This document shows positions 27,876 through 36,971 of a stretch of DNA of 64,000 nt, one piece after another. Every line of letters begins with the position of its first letter. The first letter of the stretch is position 1. Location of the stretch: NCBI GenBank assembly GCA_030613055.1, contig JAUWMR010000011.1, forward strand, positions 24,568 to 88,567, read 5' to 3'. The notes under the pieces are model-generated. The model had not been told where the DNA came from, did no database searches, and saw only the letters and a list, made by a program, of their open reading frames with translations. The translations under genes were made by a program, and so were the position numbers. Source of the stretch: Desulfobacteraceae bacterium. GTDB lineage: Bacteria; Desulfobacterota; DSM-4660; Desulfatiglandales; Desulfatiglandaceae.

Positions 27876-28919
27876 TTATAGTTTATTCCGGATGATCTCA
27901 TCCAGCCTTGTGGCCATCTTTTCATTGCCGTAGAAACTTCCTTTAGCTATTTGTGCTCGAAATCGATCCATGCGTTTTTCAAAACCTTTAAAAAGACTCG
28001 GATCAGGATGCTCGATAAGAGAATAATCTCCGTATTCCAGTTCCATCAGCATGTGAGCGTTGAAGAACTGTTCGTATGCCAGATGAATGGGAAACGAAAA
28101 TACGGGTTTTCCAAAAAACAGGGCCTCGGAAATCACGTTATGGCCTCCGTTGGTAATTGCGTAACGGCAGGAGGCCAGATCTTCAACAAAACCCCGGCTC
28201 GAAGGCGCTTTAAAGACAAGGTTTTTTAAGGAAGGGAGCTCTCCGAAACCGTAGATAATGTAATGGTTCGGCATTTGCTCAAGGACAGGCAGGAGCCTGC
28301 GAAATGTCGGGGACGTCTGATAGACAAGCACGTGATCACCCTCTATGGGAACTACTTCCTTTACATCTCGCCTCAGAATTGGAGGGAAAAGATCTGAAGT
28401 CGCTGGATTTGCCAATGGAAGCTGGAAAAAGGCAGTTATCAGATAATGGTCCGCCTTGCTGAACATGTACCGAAGCGGCAAGGTAAACATCAAACGGCCT
28501 AATGCCTGCCCTTTGAGCGAAGAATAGACACATTTTGTCAGAAAATGCTGGTGGTCCACGCTGATGCAGGGAATTCCCAGCCGGCGGGCTACTATGGGGG
28601 AAAAGTATTCATAATCGGTCAAAATCAAATCCGGGTTGAAATCTTTTACAATCTTCACCACTGCTTCAATGGTCCGGCTCCGTCCAAAAAGGACCCTTAT
28701 TGCATTTCGGAGGGTGGCCACAACATCCACCCTGTTCTTAGAATAGTATGTTGAAGGCATGGGAACCTCTTCTACTTGATATCCCATTTTCTCGAGATCC
28801 AGGACCCTGTCGCCTCCCAGAAACAGGAACTCGTGCTGGGGCATCTCCTGGGCCACGGCCAGGGCTCGGCTGACATGACCAAACGCGTCACCCATAACTC
28901 CAAAAAGGATTCTTGCCAT
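27876..28919 (-). CDS. MJ1255/VC2487-type glycosyltransferase
   Basis: A 347-residue GT-B enzyme. The N-terminal ILFGVMGDAFGHVSRALAVA and the C-terminal donor site ITNGGHNVISEALFFGKPVF resemble the MJ1255/VC2487 family (UDP-sugar glycosyltransferases related to GT1/GT28). DYEYFSPIVARRLGIPCIS marks the inter-domain region. It is convergent with the ceramide-synthase-like gene (34 bp apart) and could glycosylate the same lipid. Sugar and acceptor are unknown. Confidence 0.8.
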   Translation of the reverse strand: MARILFGVMGDAFGHVSRALAVAQEMPQHEFLFLGGDRVLDLEKMGYQVEEVPMPSTYYSKNRVDVVATLRNAIRVLFGRSRTIEAVVKIVKDFNPDLILTDYEYFSPIVARRLGIPCISVDHQHFLTKCVYSSLKGQALGRLMFTLPLRYMFSKADHYLITAFFQLPLANPATSDLFPPILRRDVKEVVPIEGDHVLVYQTSPTFRRLLPVLEQMPNHYIIYGFGELPSLKNLVFKAPSSRGFVEDLASCRYAITNGGHNVISEALFFGKPVFSFPIHLAYEQFFNAHMLMELEYGDYSLIEHPDPSLFKGFEKRMDRFRAQIAKGSFYGNEKMATRLDEIIRNKL

Positions 28920-29417
28920 TAATACACTTCTCCCCTCCTGAACTTGAAGGCGATGATTCGATATATTCTCATCTCGAATATGGAAACCAAAGCCTTATAC
29001 TACAGAAGCATCAATCTTTCTTCCTATCCAGTTCCGTAACGAGGCTGCTGAACTCAGTCAGTTTTTATGTTCACGCCCATCCCCTTGATCCTTTCCCGGA
29101 CAAAACACCGATGGAAGTCTACCACTAAATCGTACGCCTGTTCAACCACATATCCGGCCAAGGTGCCTGCAAGAATAAAATTTAATCGAACGTCATCAGA
29201 CCTTGACATCCTCCGGGTCCCTTTTTAGTATCCATCCCAATTGATCGAAAAATGTTCCGCTATTTCTGGCTTGTTTGATTCTCAAGATATCTCGTTCCTT
29301 GTCCTCTGGTCTACTGCCTTCGCGGAAGCGATTGAAGAGTTGAGCCCGAATAAACCAATAGTATTTTTGCTGGACCAGTTCGGTTTGGGGAAATGCGTTT
29401 TGAGTGGGAATTCACCG
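28920..29417. other. Intergenic region without a clear gene
   Basis: About 500 bp between divergent glycosyltransferase genes. Upstream sequence for both must lie here, but I see no clear promoter. A 51-codon minus-strand frame (29054-29209) reads like a protein fragment (MSRSDDVRLNFILAGTLAGY, then VVEQAYDLVV), but its ATG touches the GGAGG, so it is at best a remnant. An in-frame extension of the downstream glycosyltransferase to 29241 looks non-homologous. Confidence 0.4.
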
Positions 29418-30650
29418 ATGAAGCATCCTAAGACCGCATATATTCTACTGTGGTTTCCAAAGCCCTCCGAGACTTTTATTTTCAGAGAGGTGATCAACCT
29501 GAGGAAAATGGGCCTGCCGCTAAAGGTCTTCACCCTTTACGGCAAATTGACCCGGGACTTGTCACCTGAAATGCAATCTATTTCAGATCAAGTTGAAAGG
29601 CTGGGAATACATTTCCTGAAATCCGTGCATGCAGATCTTCTCCACTGGTGGAAGAAAGACCGCACCATGATGAAGAGGATTTTAAAAACCTTCCTTGTAA
29701 GACGCTGGCGTGGTCTGGAAAAGACAGGTGAAAGCTTTTGGGCATTCCTCTGTGCTTTCCGTTTAGCACGCCGTTTTGAGGAAGAAGGCATTGTACACAT
29801 CCATGCTCCATGGGCCAGCGGCCCGGCTACGGCCGCGTGGATTGCATCACAGTTAACGGGTATTCCATTCAGCTTTACGGCTCGCGCCTGGGACATATAT
29901 CCCCCTGACGGAGTACTTAAGGAGAAGATCCGTGATGCGACTCTTGTGCGGAGCGAGACCAACTACAACATTCATTACCTGGCAAAATTCGCTGACGGAA
30001 ATACGGACAAGATCCACCTCACTTACAACGGTGTTCCTCTCAACGCTTCCGGAGAAGCTTCCGTCAGCATGAGACCCCCATACAGGCTCCTGGCCCTGGG
30101 AAGGCTTGTAGGGAAAAAGGGGTATGATTATCTCATCAAGACCTGCAAGATCCTCAAGGATTCCGGGCTGGACTTCACCCTAACTCTGGCAGGAAACGGC
30201 CCCAAAAAAAAACAGCTTGGGCGACTGTCTCAAAAGCTGGGCCTTGGTGATAGAATCTCATTCCCGGGTTTCATTAGCCATGAGCGTGTTCCCGATCTGT
30301 TCCATTCAGCCAATATCTTTCTTATGCCGAGTGTCGTGCATGAGTCAGGCGACAGGGACGGCATTCCCACAGTGATCATGGAGTCCTTATTGTATCGTGT
30401 ACCTGTGATCGCTACTAATGTTTCAGGTATTCCGGAATTAATAGAGAACGGTGTCACAGGCCTTCTGGTTCCCGAAAAAGATTCACCTGCTATTGCCAGT
30501 GCCGTCCTGAACCTGCTTAAAGACAAAAAATCGGCCATTGATATGGCAGAACGGGGACGCTTGACGGTTCTGGAACACTTCGACCCGGAGAAAAACTGTC
30601 AAAAGGTATTGCGGCTATATAAACAGTATTTCGCTCGCGCCGGTGGATGA
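29418..30650 (+). CDS. Family 4 glycosyltransferase
   Basis: A GT-B fold GT4 enzyme. From the ATG at 29418 it begins MKHPKTAYILLWFPKPSETF then IFREV, typical of WcaL/PelF-like enzymes. The C-terminal donor domain has ALGRLVGKKGYDYLIK, AGNGPKKKQL, PSVVHESGDRDGIPTVIMES and TNVSGIPELI (the EX7E region). An in-frame extension to 29241 exists but looks non-homologous, so I prefer 29418. The end overlaps the next gene by 4 bp (ATGA), implying translational coupling. It probably extends a lipid-linked or sphingolipid-linked glycan. Confidence 0.85.
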   Translation: MKHPKTAYILLWFPKPSETFIFREVINLRKMGLPLKVFTLYGKLTRDLSPEMQSISDQVERLGIHFLKSVHADLLHWWKKDRTMMKRILKTFLVRRWRGLEKTGESFWAFLCAFRLARRFEEEGIVHIHAPWASGPATAAWIASQLTGIPFSFTARAWDIYPPDGVLKEKIRDATLVRSETNYNIHYLAKFADGNTDKIHLTYNGVPLNASGEASVSMRPPYRLLALGRLVGKKGYDYLIKTCKILKDSGLDFTLTLAGNGPKKKQLGRLSQKLGLGDRISFPGFISHERVPDLFHSANIFLMPSVVHESGDRDGIPTVIMESLLYRVPVIATNVSGIPELIENGVTGLLVPEKDSPAIASAVLNLLKDKKSAIDMAERGRLTVLEHFDPEKNCQKVLRLYKQYFARAGG

Positions 30651-31753
30651 ATTCAATTCAAAAAGAAAATATGAAACACACGCCTTTCAGATTGGTCATC
30701 CTGCTCCAGGATCTGGAATTCGGGGGAACCCAGCGTTATGCCATCAATCTATTAAAGCATTTGGATAGACGGCTTTTTTCCCCGGAACTATGGATCTTGC
30801 GGGGAGGGATTGATATGTTGCCACTGGCCAGGGAGACCGGTGTCAGAATTGCGTGGTTGTCAGGGTCGAAATGGATATCTCCATGGGCCTTAATTCATCT
30901 ATTCCTAAGGCTCGTCTGGAGCCGTCCCCAAATACTCTATACCCTTACCGTTGTTCCCAATATCTGGGGACGTCTTTTTGGGCGTATTGTGGGAATTCCG
31001 GCAATTGTATCCGGATGGCGAAACCGGGTGGCAAATCAATATGAATCAATATTGTGGCCATTGAGCAATCGAATCATTTGTAATTCCAGAGCATTGAAAG
31101 AATTCATCATCCGGAAATACTCTATCGATCCAAAGCGGATAGACGTTGTTCCCAACGGAATTGATGTGGGCTATTTTTTCCCGGATCACACCCAGAGGAA
31201 AAAGGAGCCCACCGTTCTCTACGCCGGAAGGCTTGTTGAACAAAAAGATCCCTTAAACCTGTTGGAGGCATTCAGGCTGACATTAAAGAGAGTTCCTTCA
31301 GCCCGGCTGAAAATCGTAGGTGACGGTCACCTTAAGAACGCTATAGAGCAGTTTATCAGGTCTCATTCTCTGGGATCCAGCGTAAGCCTATTGGCTGGTA
31401 TCAGCGACATCAGACCCATGCTGAGGCAAGCATGGGTGTTTGCGTTACCGTCTGCCTATGAAGGTTCTCCCAATGTCATCATTGAAGCTATGGCAACAGG
31501 CCTGCCTGTTGTGGCCACGCGGGTCGACGGAGTGCCCGAGCTTGTTGAAGAAGGCAAAACAGGTATCCTCGTAAAAGCGGGCGATCCCCAGAGACTTGCC
31601 GATGCCTTGATCAGCCTTCTTACCAATGAAACATTAAGGAGGTCCATGGGATTCAAGGCGAGGGAAAGGGTACTCGCCCACCACGTAATGGATAACATGA
31701 TTCAAAAGACAGAGCAGGTACTACTGGACACGATTCAAGATATCAACGCCTAA
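30647..31753 (+). CDS. Family 4 glycosyltransferase
   Basis: A 368-residue GT4 enzyme: LVILLQDLEFGGTQRYAINL at the N-terminus, NRIICNSRALKEF and PNGIDVGYF in the hinge, then LYAGRLVEQKDPLNLLEAF, VGDGHLKN, PSAYEGSPNVIIEAMATGLP and TRVDGVPELVEEG. It is translationally coupled to the GT4 gene before it. With the flippase gene convergent downstream it completes a small glycan-assembly group. Donor specificity is unknown. Confidence 0.88.
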   Translation: MNSIQKENMKHTPFRLVILLQDLEFGGTQRYAINLLKHLDRRLFSPELWILRGGIDMLPLARETGVRIAWLSGSKWISPWALIHLFLRLVWSRPQILYTLTVVPNIWGRLFGRIVGIPAIVSGWRNRVANQYESILWPLSNRIICNSRALKEFIIRKYSIDPKRIDVVPNGIDVGYFFPDHTQRKKEPTVLYAGRLVEQKDPLNLLEAFRLTLKRVPSARLKIVGDGHLKNAIEQFIRSHSLGSSVSLLAGISDIRPMLRQAWVFALPSAYEGSPNVIIEAMATGLPVVATRVDGVPELVEEGKTGILVKAGDPQRLADALISLLTNETLRRSMGFKARERVLAHHVMDNMIQKTEQVLLDTIQDINA

Positions 31754-31833
31754 CAGGACTGGTTGGCAATCTCTGTTTCCGGCGTATTTATAAAACAGAA
31801 AAACTCGAACGGTCGCAGTACGGCAGGCGGCCC

Positions 31834-33252
31834 TTATATCTCAGAAACTCTTCCCCGGCTGCGCTCGCTGCTGCCACCGGCGCTATACCTAATGACAAGC
31901 ACATAAGTAAGAAGCCCTGCCAGGGCAGCACTAAAAGGCTCGAACCATATCATCGCCAAATATATAATTGCCATGGATAGAGAGGCCTTCAATACATGTT
32001 TAAGTTCAGGCCAGACAATAGGCGCCAATTGCCTCTGGAGTGAACCCAAAATAAGGATGCACATAACAATCCTGCATGCCAGCAGATTAATGGCTGCCCC
32101 TGTGGGACCCAAGGCTGGGATAAGCCATAGACCCAAACCCAGGCTCAAGAAGGCCGGAAGAAGATGAAAAAGAAGCAGGCGGCGTTCCTGTTTCAGCGCT
32201 AAGAGGACGTAAACCCCGAAGTTATTGACAAACGAGAGCAATGTAGCCGGTCCCAAAATTCTCAATGGAACTACAGAAGCGGTATATTTGACCCCATAAA
32301 GCGTTGTCAGGACCAAACAGCCGAGTGTGCTTAAAAAGAAGGCTAACCCTATGCCGTAGGTGATAAGTTGCCAGAAGTAGGCCCTAACCCTGCCAGCCAA
32401 GTATTCCTGTCCCTTGGCCGCTGCCGCGACCAGAGTAGGAAACAGTACGGCCCCAACAATAATGTGCGCCACCAGTCCCGAGAACCCGGAGGTTAAATCA
32501 AAGGCTGCACCATACACGGCCACCTCGGTCAGCGTATGGAATTGTTTGAGTAAAAAGATCTGGATGGAATTGTAAAACATGCCCAGCACACTCACCCCGG
32601 CAATGGTCAAAATTACACGGATCTGGCCCGTCGGAATCAGTCCACCGTTTTTATGCCAGGCCGGCGCAAGCCCAAGCCTTTTAACTCCAGCCAAGACAGC
32701 AATGATCTTTAATCCATTGCTGATCACAAAGAAAAAGGACAGGGCCACCACACCCAGACCCATTAAAAGACACACAACGCCGTAAGCCCCCCCTATAAGG
32801 TTGGCCACAGCCCGATAAATACCCTCTCTCACCTGGCGGCCCTCGGCCCGAAAGAGGTTGAAAAAGGTATCGGCCACTCCTTCCATGATCTGTCCAAGGA
32901 CAATAACCATTACAACCACTGTTTGAATACTGCCCCAGCCTTTGAGCAGGCCGAATGCCGCAAGACCGGCCAATGACAGGCCACCCAGGACGGTCTTTAT
33001 CCTGGCCATCTGGCTTAAAAGCGGGGCTCTGGGCTGCTCGTTGAGTGAGAACTCCCGCAGGCTGTACTGGTCCAGTCCCAGAGCCAACGCCGCCCGCACC
33101 ATGGACGCCACCCCTGCCCCAAAAACAAAAAGGCCGTAGCCTGACTGATCTGTACGGGCCAGCCAGAGAAGAATAAGCGCCAGCATGCCATCATGGATAC
33201 CCTTGCCGGCCCACAGGGTCAACACCCTGGCTAAAAAGCCTTTTCCCCTCAT
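31834..33252 (-). CDS. Wzx-like polysaccharide/lipid-linked glycan flippase
   Basis: An integral membrane protein of about 472 residues with 12 to 14 predicted hydrophobic helices and the MOP/Wzx pattern (WAGKGIHDGMLALILLWLAR at the start, LGLDQYSLREF, then ILGPATLLSFVNNFGVYVLL late). Such proteins flip lipid-linked oligosaccharides across the inner membrane. I chose the ATG at 33252, preceded by GGGAG at 6 bp; a GTG at 33288 would add 12 residues. Its place beside GT4, GT21 and lipid genes suggests the cargo is a lipid-linked glycan of this locus. Confidence 0.8.
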   Translation of the reverse strand: MRGKGFLARVLTLWAGKGIHDGMLALILLWLARTDQSGYGLFVFGAGVASMVRAALALGLDQYSLREFSLNEQPRAPLLSQMARIKTVLGGLSLAGLAAFGLLKGWGSIQTVVVMVIVLGQIMEGVADTFFNLFRAEGRQVREGIYRAVANLIGGAYGVVCLLMGLGVVALSFFFVISNGLKIIAVLAGVKRLGLAPAWHKNGGLIPTGQIRVILTIAGVSVLGMFYNSIQIFLLKQFHTLTEVAVYGAAFDLTSGFSGLVAHIIVGAVLFPTLVAAAAKGQEYLAGRVRAYFWQLITYGIGLAFFLSTLGCLVLTTLYGVKYTASVVPLRILGPATLLSFVNNFGVYVLLALKQERRLLLFHLLPAFLSLGLGLWLIPALGPTGAAINLLACRIVMCILILGSLQRQLAPIVWPELKHVLKASLSMAIIYLAMIWFEPFSAALAGLLTYVLVIRYSAGGSSERSRGRVSEI

Positions 33253-33698
33253 TCGGTCTCTCCCGCTCCTAATAACGTCCTGAAACACCCGCTGGAATCT
33301 GTCAATGTCACGAGTGATATTGGCATAAGCATTGCTCCCAGAAACTACGAAACTTGCTAAGATAATGCAAATCTTATTAATGGGATATATGAATATTATT
33401 ATAAACCCTCTCCTACCAAAACCACGCCAAGGCCATGCTCAATCACATCCGGCGCAATCTTTATATGGAGGTCAAGACTCCGTTGAAGTTGAAGTAACAA
33501 AGACTCAGACATCCCGCTTCAGCCCGATCCTGTGTACCCTGTCCGTGTCCTGATCTATGTAAAAGGGTAATGATAGATTTTGACCGGTTTTGTGCGTTGA
33601 TTAGTCATCAAAAAGTTGTTAAATGGATGAGGGTGTGATAAAAGAGCCCTCGTAATTGAAAGGCACCAAAAAAGAAATGAAAGGAGCTAAGGGGGAAA
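33253..33698. other. Intergenic region without a clear gene
   Basis: About 445 bp between the divergent flippase and transketolase genes. A weak hairpin (GAGGG near 33629 with CCCTC near 33648) and a strong ribosome binding site (AAAGGAGCTAAGGGGG) lie just before 33699. No coding remnant was identified. Confidence 0.4.
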
Positions 33699-35699
33699 AT
33701 GACCGATAAACTGGATGAGCTGTGCGTGAACACCATTAGAATGCTTTCCGTTGACTGCATACAAAAGGCCAATTCAGGCCATCCCGGTATGCCCATGGGT
33801 GCCGCGGCCATGGCCTATGTCCTCTGGACCCGCTTTCTGCGGCACAATCCCGAGAACCCGAAATGGCCGGACAGGGACCGGTTTGTCCTCTCTGCGGGCC
33901 ATGGCTCCATGCTGCTTTACAGCCTGCTTCATCTTACGGGATATGATTTATCCCTTGAAGACCTCAAGAACTTTCGCCAGTGGGAAAGCAAAACTCCCGG
34001 CCATCCTGAATATCCCCTCACCCCGGGCGTGGAAACAACCACCGGCCCTCTGGGTCAGGGGTTCGCGAACGGCGTGGGAATGGCCATTGCCGAACGCTAC
34101 TTAGCCGCCCGTTTCAACCGCCCCGAACACACTATCGTGGACCATTATGTATACGGCATCCTTGGAGACGGCGACCTTATGGAGGGCGTATCTCACGAAG
34201 CCGCCTCCTTAGCGGGACATTTAGGGCTCGGCAGGATTATCTATCTGTATGATGACAACCACATCTCCATCGAAGGAAGCACGGACATCGCATTTTCGGA
34301 AAACCGAACTGCTCGCTTTGAGGCATACGGCTGGCATGTCCAGACAATAGAAGACGGAAATGACTACAAAGCAATAGAAAAGGCAATTAATGAAGCACAA
34401 AAGGAGACCACACGACCATCCTTTATTGCGGTTCGCACCCATATCGGTTATGGAAGCCCTAATAAACAGGATGCGGCGTCGGCCCATGGCGAGCCCCTGG
34501 GGCCCGACGAAATCAAGTTGACCAAACAAAAATTGGGCTGGCCCCTTGAACCCGCCTTTCTTATTCCTGATGAAGTCCTGGATCACTTCCGCAAGGCCAT
34601 TGAAAAAGGCAAAGACCTGGAAAGCCTTTGGCAGGCACATGCGCGCTCTTATGAAGATGCCTATCCTGAACCGGCCCTGGAATGGAAAAGGTGCATGAAT
34701 GGAGAACTACCGGAAAACTGGGACAAAGATATCCCCGCTTTTCCTGCTGACCCAAAGGGCATAGCCACGAGGGTTGCATCAGGAACTGTGCTGAATGCCA
34801 TTGCGCCGAACGTATTCAATCTATTCGGCGGTTCTGCCGACCTCGCGCCGTCCAATAAGACGGAAATCAAAGGTGAAAAGGATTTCCAATCCGGCGTCTA
34901 CGAAGGACGCAACCTGCGCTTTGGTGTGCGAGAACACGCAATGGCCTCTATTTTGAATGGTATGGCCCTTCACGGAGGTATCATACCGTATGGGGGCACC
35001 TTTCTGATCTTCTCCGAATATATGCGTCCTGCCATCCGCCTGGCAGCGCTTATGGGCCTCAGGGTAATCTATATCTTCACACACGACAGCATTGGACTGG
35101 GAGAAGACGGCCCGACTCACCAGCCAATAGAACAGTTGGCTTCTTTAAGGGCAATCCCAAACCTTACTGTTATCAGGCCATGTGACGCCAATGAGACGGC
35201 CGAGGCATGGCGATTAGTTATGACTAATCTCAACGGCCCTGTTGCCCTGGCACTTACACGTCAAGGCCTGCCGATTCTCGATAGGACTGCCTTTGCTCCC
35301 GCGGCCGAACTGGCCTGGGGCGCTTATGTATTAAAAGACGCTCCGGGTGGAAAACCGGATGTTATACTCATCGCTACCGGTTCAGAAGTCCCTGTTGCCC
35401 TTGACGCATCCGAAAAGCTTGAGGAAAAGGGCGTGAATGCGCGGGTTGTGAGCATGCCTTCATGGGAGTTGTTTGATAAACAGCCCCAGGAATACCGGGA
35501 CAGGGTGCTTCCTCCCGAAATAAAGGCCCGTATCGCAATTGAGGCCGGAGTCACACAGGGATGGCACCGCTATGTGGGAAGTACCGGTAAGGTGATCGGC
35601 ATTGATCGTTTCGGAGCATCCGCCCCCTCTAAGGTACTCTTTGAAAAATTTGGAATTACCGCGGATAATGTGGTAAGAAATGTATTGGAGATTTTATAA
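33699..35699 (+). CDS. tkt: Transketolase
   Basis: A 666-residue full-length transketolase, a thiamine-diphosphate enzyme moving two-carbon ketol units between sugar phosphates. It shows [26 protein letters not shown], the ThDP motif [19 protein letters not shown] ending near DDNHIS, the [20 protein letters not shown] segment with the catalytic Glu, and [20 protein letters not shown] strong ribosome binding site (AAAGGAG) precedes the ATG. It stands alone on its strand. It supplies pentose phosphates, possibly also for the glycan and UbiA-like steps upstream. Confidence 0.97.
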   Translation: MTDKLDELCVNTIRMLSVDCIQKANSGHPGMPMGAAAMAYVLWTRFLRHNPENPKWPDRDRFVLSAGHGSMLLYSLLHLTGYDLSLEDLKNFRQWESKTPGHPEYPLTPGVETTTGPLGQGFANGVGMAIAERYLAARFNRPEHTIVDHYVYGILGDGDLMEGVSHEAASLAGHLGLGRIIYLYDDNHISIEGSTDIAFSENRTARFEAYGWHVQTIEDGNDYKAIEKAINEAQKETTRPSFIAVRTHIGYGSPNKQDAASAHGEPLGPDEIKLTKQKLGWPLEPAFLIPDEVLDHFRKAIEKGKDLESLWQAHARSYEDAYPEPALEWKRCMNGELPENWDKDIPAFPADPKGIATRVASGTVLNAIAPNVFNLFGGSADLAPSNKTEIKGEKDFQSGVYEGRNLRFGVREHAMASILNGMALHGGIIPYGGTFLIFSEYMRPAIRLAALMGLRVIYIFTHDSIGLGEDGPTHQPIEQLASLRAIPNLTVIRPCDANETAEAWRLVMTNLNGPVALALTRQGLPILDRTAFAPAAELAWGAYVLKDAPGGKPDVILIATGSEVPVALDASEKLEEKGVNARVVSMPSWELFDKQPQEYRDRVLPPEIKARIAIEAGVTQGWHRYVGSTGKVIGIDRFGASAPSKVLFEKFGITADNVVRNVLEIL

Positions 35700-35831
35700 C
35701 CTGTCAGCCTTCGCCCAACAACTCACAACGGCAACAGGCAGGTTTGGATCGTAACTGCCGACGAGTTCCGGCGTCTGCGAATTCTTTGTCGCCCGTGAGA
35801 CCTTATCGTAAAGGCAGTTTCCTAATCTTGA

Positions 35832-36314
35832 TCACTTTATTCTCTTCGCAGTCCATTCTCCGCTTGGGGAACCAAATTCATGTTCAACTTGCCAGGTACC
35901 AAAACCCTGGGATTTGGAAAGGGTGCCCTTGAGTTTTCCGTAAACAAAGTAAACTCCCGCGGCTTCTCCCTCATCCATATCGGCGTGCCCGCTCAAACCA
36001 GCTACAAAAATGCTTTTTCCGGTCTTTCCTTTCAGTTTAAACGTTATATGTCCTGCGCCCCACCGAAGATCCTGTATCTTTCCTGAAATCTTCCCGGATA
36101 CAAAGTATGTATCCTTCTCAATTTTTGATTGCTTCAAGACCATATTGCATTTTGACTCAGTATCACCGGTTACCACCAGTTCCCAGATCTCTTCTTCCGC
36201 ATCCCCTGTATCCACAGGCTGTTTGGGTTCGGCAAACACGGAAACGCTAAAGCAAGTAAACAAAAACACGAATACAAAGGCTGCTATCGTAGTCATCCGT
36301 TTTATATTAGCCAT
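35832..36314 (-). CDS. Small exported protein of unknown function
   Basis: A 160-residue protein with a clear signal peptide (hydrophobic about residues 9-25, SVSVFAEP cleavage region) and a beta-rich mature part with WGAGHITFKLKGKTGKSIF and GTWQVEHEFGSPSGEW. GGAGGG lies just upstream of the ATG. The protein is likely periplasmic and may be a ligand- or lipid-binding beta protein, but I do not recognise the family. The transketolase upstream is on the opposite strand. Confidence 0.65.
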   Translation of the reverse strand: MANIKRMTTIAAFVFVFLFTCFSVSVFAEPKQPVDTGDAEEEIWELVVTGDTESKCNMVLKQSKIEKDTYFVSGKISGKIQDLRWGAGHITFKLKGKTGKSIFVAGLSGHADMDEGEAAGVYFVYGKLKGTLSKSQGFGTWQVEHEFGSPSGEWTAKRIK

Positions 36315-36453
36315 GATGGCCCTCCGTTAAAATTTGGATTGATAATATTGTTCGATAAACCCTACGTTTTCATAACAGTTTAGTTCTTTAAAGATTTTTT
36401 TCGACGGGATTTGCGGGATATTCAGGATTTAAATAATCAGTTTTAAAAACCAA

Positions 36454-36870
36454 TCATTTAATTAACGAGAGACCAAATTCCTCTACTTTCTCTCTTTCAA
36501 GACGCACGTCTGTCTTATTAATAAAAATCTCGCCTGTTACCCCGATAGTCGCCCGCATGAGATGCCCCCCTTTGACGGAACCATCCTCCAGCCCCAACAC
36601 CGCGTGAAGGTGAATGACGGGTTCATCCCCTTCCCAACTGATATCCCCGTTCAGAGACAGGAGTTCGAAAGATCCTTTCAAAGCAATCTCTTTATATTTA
36701 TTTGATTTTGTGTCAAAATAGCCGATAGTAACATCCTTAACCGCTCCAATCCCCGTGACAAACGCCCCCGGGAGTTCCAACTCCCTGGTCGCCTGTTTCA
36801 GGCTTTCATGGATTGCCTCCCCTTTTTCAAGAATAAGAGCCGTAATAGTACCGTCAGAATGTATTTTCAT
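36454..36870 (-). CDS. PPC/DUF296 domain protein
   Basis: A 138-residue protein covering a whole PPC (DUF296) domain: EKGEAIHESLKQATRELELP, GIGAVKDVTIGYFD, HLHAVLGLEDGSVKGGHL and GEIFI. The PPC fold forms trimers and occurs in plant AT-hook proteins and as stand-alone bacterial proteins of unclear function. The start at 36870 is set by GGAGG eight bases upstream; a longer frame to 36885 would include that site. It sits downstream of the caspase/cyclase group on the same strand. Confidence 0.85.
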   Translation of the reverse strand: MKIHSDGTITALILEKGEAIHESLKQATRELELPGAFVTGIGAVKDVTIGYFDTKSNKYKEIALKGSFELLSLNGDISWEGDEPVIHLHAVLGLEDGSVKGGHLMRATIGVTGEIFINKTDVRLEREKVEEFGLSLIK

Positions 36871-36971
36871 AAACCCAACCTCCATCTCATAATCTAATCT
36901 GCAAACAACCCTTGAATCGTTGAACGGTGAACCCTGAACCTGTGAACACCTATAAATATTGTTATCCGTGT

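Noticed and set aside
29054..29209. 51-codon minus-strand frame with helix-like sequence
   Set aside because: GGAGG directly touches the ATG, leaving no usable spacing, and I recognise no family. It may be a remnant.
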